A DNA stretch of 5,910 bases, from NCBI GenBank assembly GCA_012841735.1, contig DUUE01000047.1:1-5910 (forward strand), read 5' to 3'. The notes under the pieces are model-generated. The model was not told the origin of the DNA. It saw only the letters and a list, made by a program, of their open reading frames with translations, and searched no databases. Positions 3,704-5,910 of this stretch are shown in pieces; the stretch's first letter is position 1, and every line of letters starts with the position of its first letter. The stretch is from Bacillota bacterium (GTDB taxonomy: Bacteria; Bacillota; Dethiobacteria; Dethiobacterales; Dethiobacteraceae). The position numbers were made by a program, and so were the translations under genes.

Positions 3704-5635
3704 GTGTATCCGAGCTCTTATCCTCATCTTTTTCAGCCGCTGCGCCTGAAGGGGCTGATTATGAAGAACCGTATTATGTCCGCTCCCAATATGCTTTTTC
3801 ATACGGTGGACGGCAGGCCGACCCAGTATTACATCAGTTACCTGGAGCATAAGGCCAGGGGAGGCGCAGGCCTGGTAACACTGGGGGAAATAGTTGTTTG
3901 TGACGGGGGGAACCATACTCCCGCCATGGAGTGGACCTGGGACAACCTGCCCCTTTTGGCAGAAATGGCTGCAGTCATTCATGAACATGGAGCCCTGGCC
4001 GCGGTGGAACTGACACACGGCGGGATGAAACCCAACCCGAAATATAATACGGTCCCGCTTATAGGGCCTGTGGACTGTGGAAACCACCTGGGGGCCAAAG
4101 TGCGGGCTATGACGGCGGAAGATATGGAGCACGTGGCGAATGCCTTTGCCGAGGCCGCCGCTTTCTGGTATCACGCCGGTTTTGATGCCGTTCTCATTCA
4201 TGCGGCCCATGGCTGGCTGCTGCCCCAGTTTCTTTCCCCGCTGATCAACCGGCGTACAGACGAGTATGGCGGCAGCCTGGAAAACAGAATGCGCTTCCCC
4301 CTTCTTGTCTTGCGCAGAATCAGGGAAAGGGTGGGCGACAGGAAGGTGGTAATGCTGCGCCTGTCCGGTTCGGAAAGAGCCCCGGAAGGTTTTACCACGG
4401 CCGATATTGTTGCTTTCCTGGAAAAAGCGCAGCAGTACGTGGACCTGGCGGAAATCAGCGCCGAGGGGGTAACAAACTTTTTTGCCACAACTTATGCGCC
4501 CTGGGGGCAGAATGTTGATTTAGCCGCAACAATTAAAGCTGCAGGCAAGATTAAAATTCCTGTTTTTACAGTCGGTTCCATAGTGAGCCCAAAGCAGGCG
4601 GAAGAAATTATTGCTGCAGGCAAGGCTGACGGAGTCTCCATGTCACGTGCTCTTTTGGCAGACCCCTTTCTCCCCAAAAAAGCGGCGCTGGACAGAGCGG
4701 ACGAAATTGTGCCCTGCCTGCGCTGCCTGAATTGCACGGACAGTGACAATGTCAGAAGGCATCTGGTGTGCAGTGTAAACCCGCTCATCGGCAGGGAAGC
4801 GCGCCTTGGTTTTGCCGATACTATGGGGAAAGCAAATCGACGGTTGAAAGTGCTGGTGGCGGGAGGAGGCCCTGCGGGCATGCAGGCGGCGATCACCGCC
4901 AAAAGGCGCGGGCACACAGTCATTCTGTGTGAGCGGAGCGATTCTCTGGGCGGACTGTTGAAGTATCTTGCCCGCGACAGCCTGAAAAAAGATTTGCATC
5001 GTTTTACGGACTATCTGCTACGGCAGGTAGCCGCCGTGGGGCCGGAAGTGAGACTGCATACGGATGTAAGCAGAGAGCTTGTTGCCGCAGAGCAGCCTGA
5101 TGCCGTGATAGTGGCTGCCGGGAGCCAGCCGCTGGTGCCGGAAACCATCAGGGGCATTGAAAAGGCAAAGCATGTTACCAGTGTCTACCAGGATCCGGAA
5201 GGAGCCGGAGGCAAAAAGATTGTGATCATAGGCGGCGGACTGGCCGGGGTGGAAACGGGCCTGCACCTGGCAAATCTGGGGAAAAAGGTTGTCGTGTTGG
5301 AAATGCAGCCCGACTATGCAGCTGATGCCGGGCCGGTTTACCGTTTTGGTTTGCAGGCAAAGGCGGAAGAAGTGGGCCTTGTAATCATTACCGGAGCGCG
5401 CTGCCTTGAAGTGGCTGCCGGGGGCGTGCGTTATACAAAGGACGGCCGGGAAGAAGAAGCCGAATGTGATACTGTTTTATATGCCACGGGCATGGTAAGC
5501 AATACGGAGCCATACTTTACGCTGGCCGGCAGTGCCCCCTTTGTCATCCCGGTGGGTGACTGCCTGCAGGCAGGCAAAATTGACGGTGCCATCCATTCCG
5601 GATATTTTGCGGCACTTGATCTGGGCATGCTGTAA
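3704..5635 (+). CDS. FMN/4Fe-4S/FAD ene-reductase, 2,4-dienoyl-CoA reductase/BaiCD-like (old yellow enzyme family)
   Basis: A 643-residue cytoplasmic oxidoreductase with the three-part layout of 2,4-dienoyl-CoA reductase (FadH), enoate reductase and the bile-acid enzymes BaiCD/BaiH. Electrons pass from NAD(P)H through FAD and a 4Fe-4S cluster to FMN, which reduces an activated C=C bond. Residues 6-330 form the FMN barrel: YPHLFQPLRLKGLIMKNRI, ELTHGG (102-107), HAAHGWLLPQFLSPLINRRTDEYGG (166-190) and SRALLADP (314-321). The cluster ligands are C338, C341, C344 and C356. The FAD part has GxGxxG at 387-392 and a closing VGD (617-619); the NAD(P)H part has GxGxxG at 510-515. The start is GTG at 3704, the only start ahead of the conserved YPHLF with a usable ribosome binding site. 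The FadH proton donors appear absent: W171 stands where FadH has Tyr, and no His is seen near 262-267. The Cys spacing also differs by one, so a different substrate is likely. Confidence 0.9.
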   Translation: MYPSSYPHLFQPLRLKGLIMKNRIMSAPNMLFHTVDGRPTQYYISYLEHKARGGAGLVTLGEIVVCDGGNHTPAMEWTWDNLPLLAEMAAVIHEHGALAAVELTHGGMKPNPKYNTVPLIGPVDCGNHLGAKVRAMTAEDMEHVANAFAEAAAFWYHAGFDAVLIHAAHGWLLPQFLSPLINRRTDEYGGSLENRMRFPLLVLRRIRERVGDRKVVMLRLSGSERAPEGFTTADIVAFLEKAQQYVDLAEISAEGVTNFFATTYAPWGQNVDLAATIKAAGKIKIPVFTVGSIVSPKQAEEIIAAGKADGVSMSRALLADPFLPKKAALDRADEIVPCLRCLNCTDSDNVRRHLVCSVNPLIGREARLGFADTMGKANRRLKVLVAGGGPAGMQAAITAKRRGHTVILCERSDSLGGLLKYLARDSLKKDLHRFTDYLLRQVAAVGPEVRLHTDVSRELVAAEQPDAVIVAAGSQPLVPETIRGIEKAKHVTSVYQDPEGAGGKKIVIIGGGLAGVETGLHLANLGKKVVVLEMQPDYAADAGPVYRFGLQAKAEEVGLVIITGARCLEVAAGGVRYTKDGREEEAECDTVLYATGMVSNTEPYFTLAGSAPFVIPVGDCLQAGKIDGAIHSGYFAALDLGML

Positions 5636-5652
5636 GCGCGACAGAACTCCTG

Positions 5653-5678
5653 CCTGCCGGAAAATTGTTTCCGGCGGG
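5653..5678 (+). terminator. Hairpin after the ene-reductase gene (terminator-like, no U-tract)
   Basis: CCTGCCGGAAA (5653-5663) pairs with TTTCCGGCGGG (5668-5678) around ATTG: 11 pairs, one of them a T-G wobble. It starts 18 bases after the stop codon. No T-run follows, so it is either an imperfect terminator, an mRNA-stabilising hairpin or part of a dispersed palindromic repeat. Confidence 0.5.
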
Positions 5679-5703
5679 GACATAAGGGACGGTTCCCGGG
5701 GGG
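5676..5703 (+). repeat. Possible dispersed REP-like motif (GGGACGGTTCCC)
   Basis: GGGGACATAAGGGACGGTTC and the following CCGGGG resemble the GGGACGGTTC-type short repeats I recall scattered between genes in many Bacillota and linked to REP-associated (RAYT, IS200-like) transposases. GGGA/TCCC can close a small hairpin around CGGT (5686-5697). Only one copy is present here, so repeat status is inference. Confidence 0.35.
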
Positions 5704-5760
5704 CAAACTAGTGGCACTGCAGTGATTAACCGGCAGGGCAACCAGATGAGGAGGTAAAAT

Positions 5761-5910
5761 ATGGTTGACAGAGAGCGCCTGGTGCGAACTTTTCTGGAGA
5801 TTGTACGGATAAACAGCCAGACAAAAAAAGAGAGGGCCATGGCAGATTTTCTAAAAGTAAAATTGCAGGAACTGGGACTTACAGTAACGGAAGATAAGGC
5901 CGGCGAGTCA
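5761..5910 (+). CDS. M20-family metallopeptidase, PepT/YqjE-like (5' end, partial)
   Basis: The first 50 codons run to the window edge. The N-terminus DRERLVRTFLEIVRINSQTKKERAMADFLKVKLQELGLTVTEDKAGES has the signature of zinc-dependent M20 aminopeptidase-like proteins related to peptidase T and Bacillus YqjE. In this family the segment FLEIVRINSQTKKER is followed by an amphipathic helix and then by the metal-binding HxDT motif, which lies beyond the window. The expected role is cytoplasmic cleavage of small peptides. The start is supported by a perfect AGGAGGT (5749-5755) five bases before the ATG. A 125-base gap with a hairpin separates it from the ene-reductase gene, so co-transcription is possible but not shown. 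The gap holds no clear promoter. Confidence 0.85.
   Translation, partial: MVDRERLVRTFLEIVRINSQTKKERAMADFLKVKLQELGLTVTEDKAGES

Noticed and set aside
3635..4210. Minus-strand open frame of 191 codons over the start of the ene-reductase
   Set aside because: It is antisense to the conserved FMN barrel, has no recognisable domain, and is a compositional shadow.
5715..5724. Perfect 10-bp palindrome CACTGCAGTG upstream of the peptidase gene
   Set aside because: It is isolated, short, with no second copy or nearby promoter to make it an operator. It is likely chance.

Overview
The window looks like chromosomal DNA of an anaerobic, probably spore-forming Bacillota (Clostridia or Negativicutes type). 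This is inferred from several features. They include strong AGGAGG-type ribosome binding sites, GTG and TTG starts, and an ECF transporter S component whose leader ends in a terminator. A DUF3231-like helical protein, an Fe-S/FMN/FAD old-yellow-enzyme reductase, a PaaK-like AMP-forming ligase and a YqjE/PepT-like M20 peptidase are also present. No mobile element, CRISPR array or phage gene is visible.

Layout. (1) Positions 1-1358, plus strand: the last codons of an unidentified gene overlap an acyl-CoA-ligase-like gene of the phenylacetate-CoA ligase type, probably the end of a longer operon. (2) 1373-1544: a self-contained tRNA-Leu(CAA) gene with its own sigma-A promoter, encoded CCA and a strong terminator. 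The terminator reads in both directions and also closes the converging minus-strand operon. (3) 2834-1555, minus strand: a promoter, a roughly 120-nt leader with a hairpin and a terminator, an ECF S component, then a class I SAM methyltransferase whose TTG start overlaps the end of the S gene. (4) 3422-2904, minus strand: a 172-residue helical protein resembling DUF3231, followed by a U9 terminator. The promoter of the next operon is embedded in that terminator. (5) 3579-5635, plus strand: a candidate promoter, a foldable leader and a 643-residue FMN/4Fe-4S/FAD ene-reductase-type enzyme. (6) 5636-5910: a hairpin and a GGGACGGTTCCC motif, then the first 50 codons of an M20 metallopeptidase.

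How the parts relate. The S component and methyltransferase are clearly one transcription unit, and the leader suggests premature termination controls it. The transported compound cannot be read from the sequence. The ligase and the reductase fit fermentative or anaerobic degradation of organic acids, but they are separated by other units and need not share a pathway. The most interesting item is the leader at 2678-2799. It holds a 13-bp direct repeat: one copy is locked in a small hairpin and the other forms the 5' arm of the terminator. It matches no riboswitch class I can recognise.
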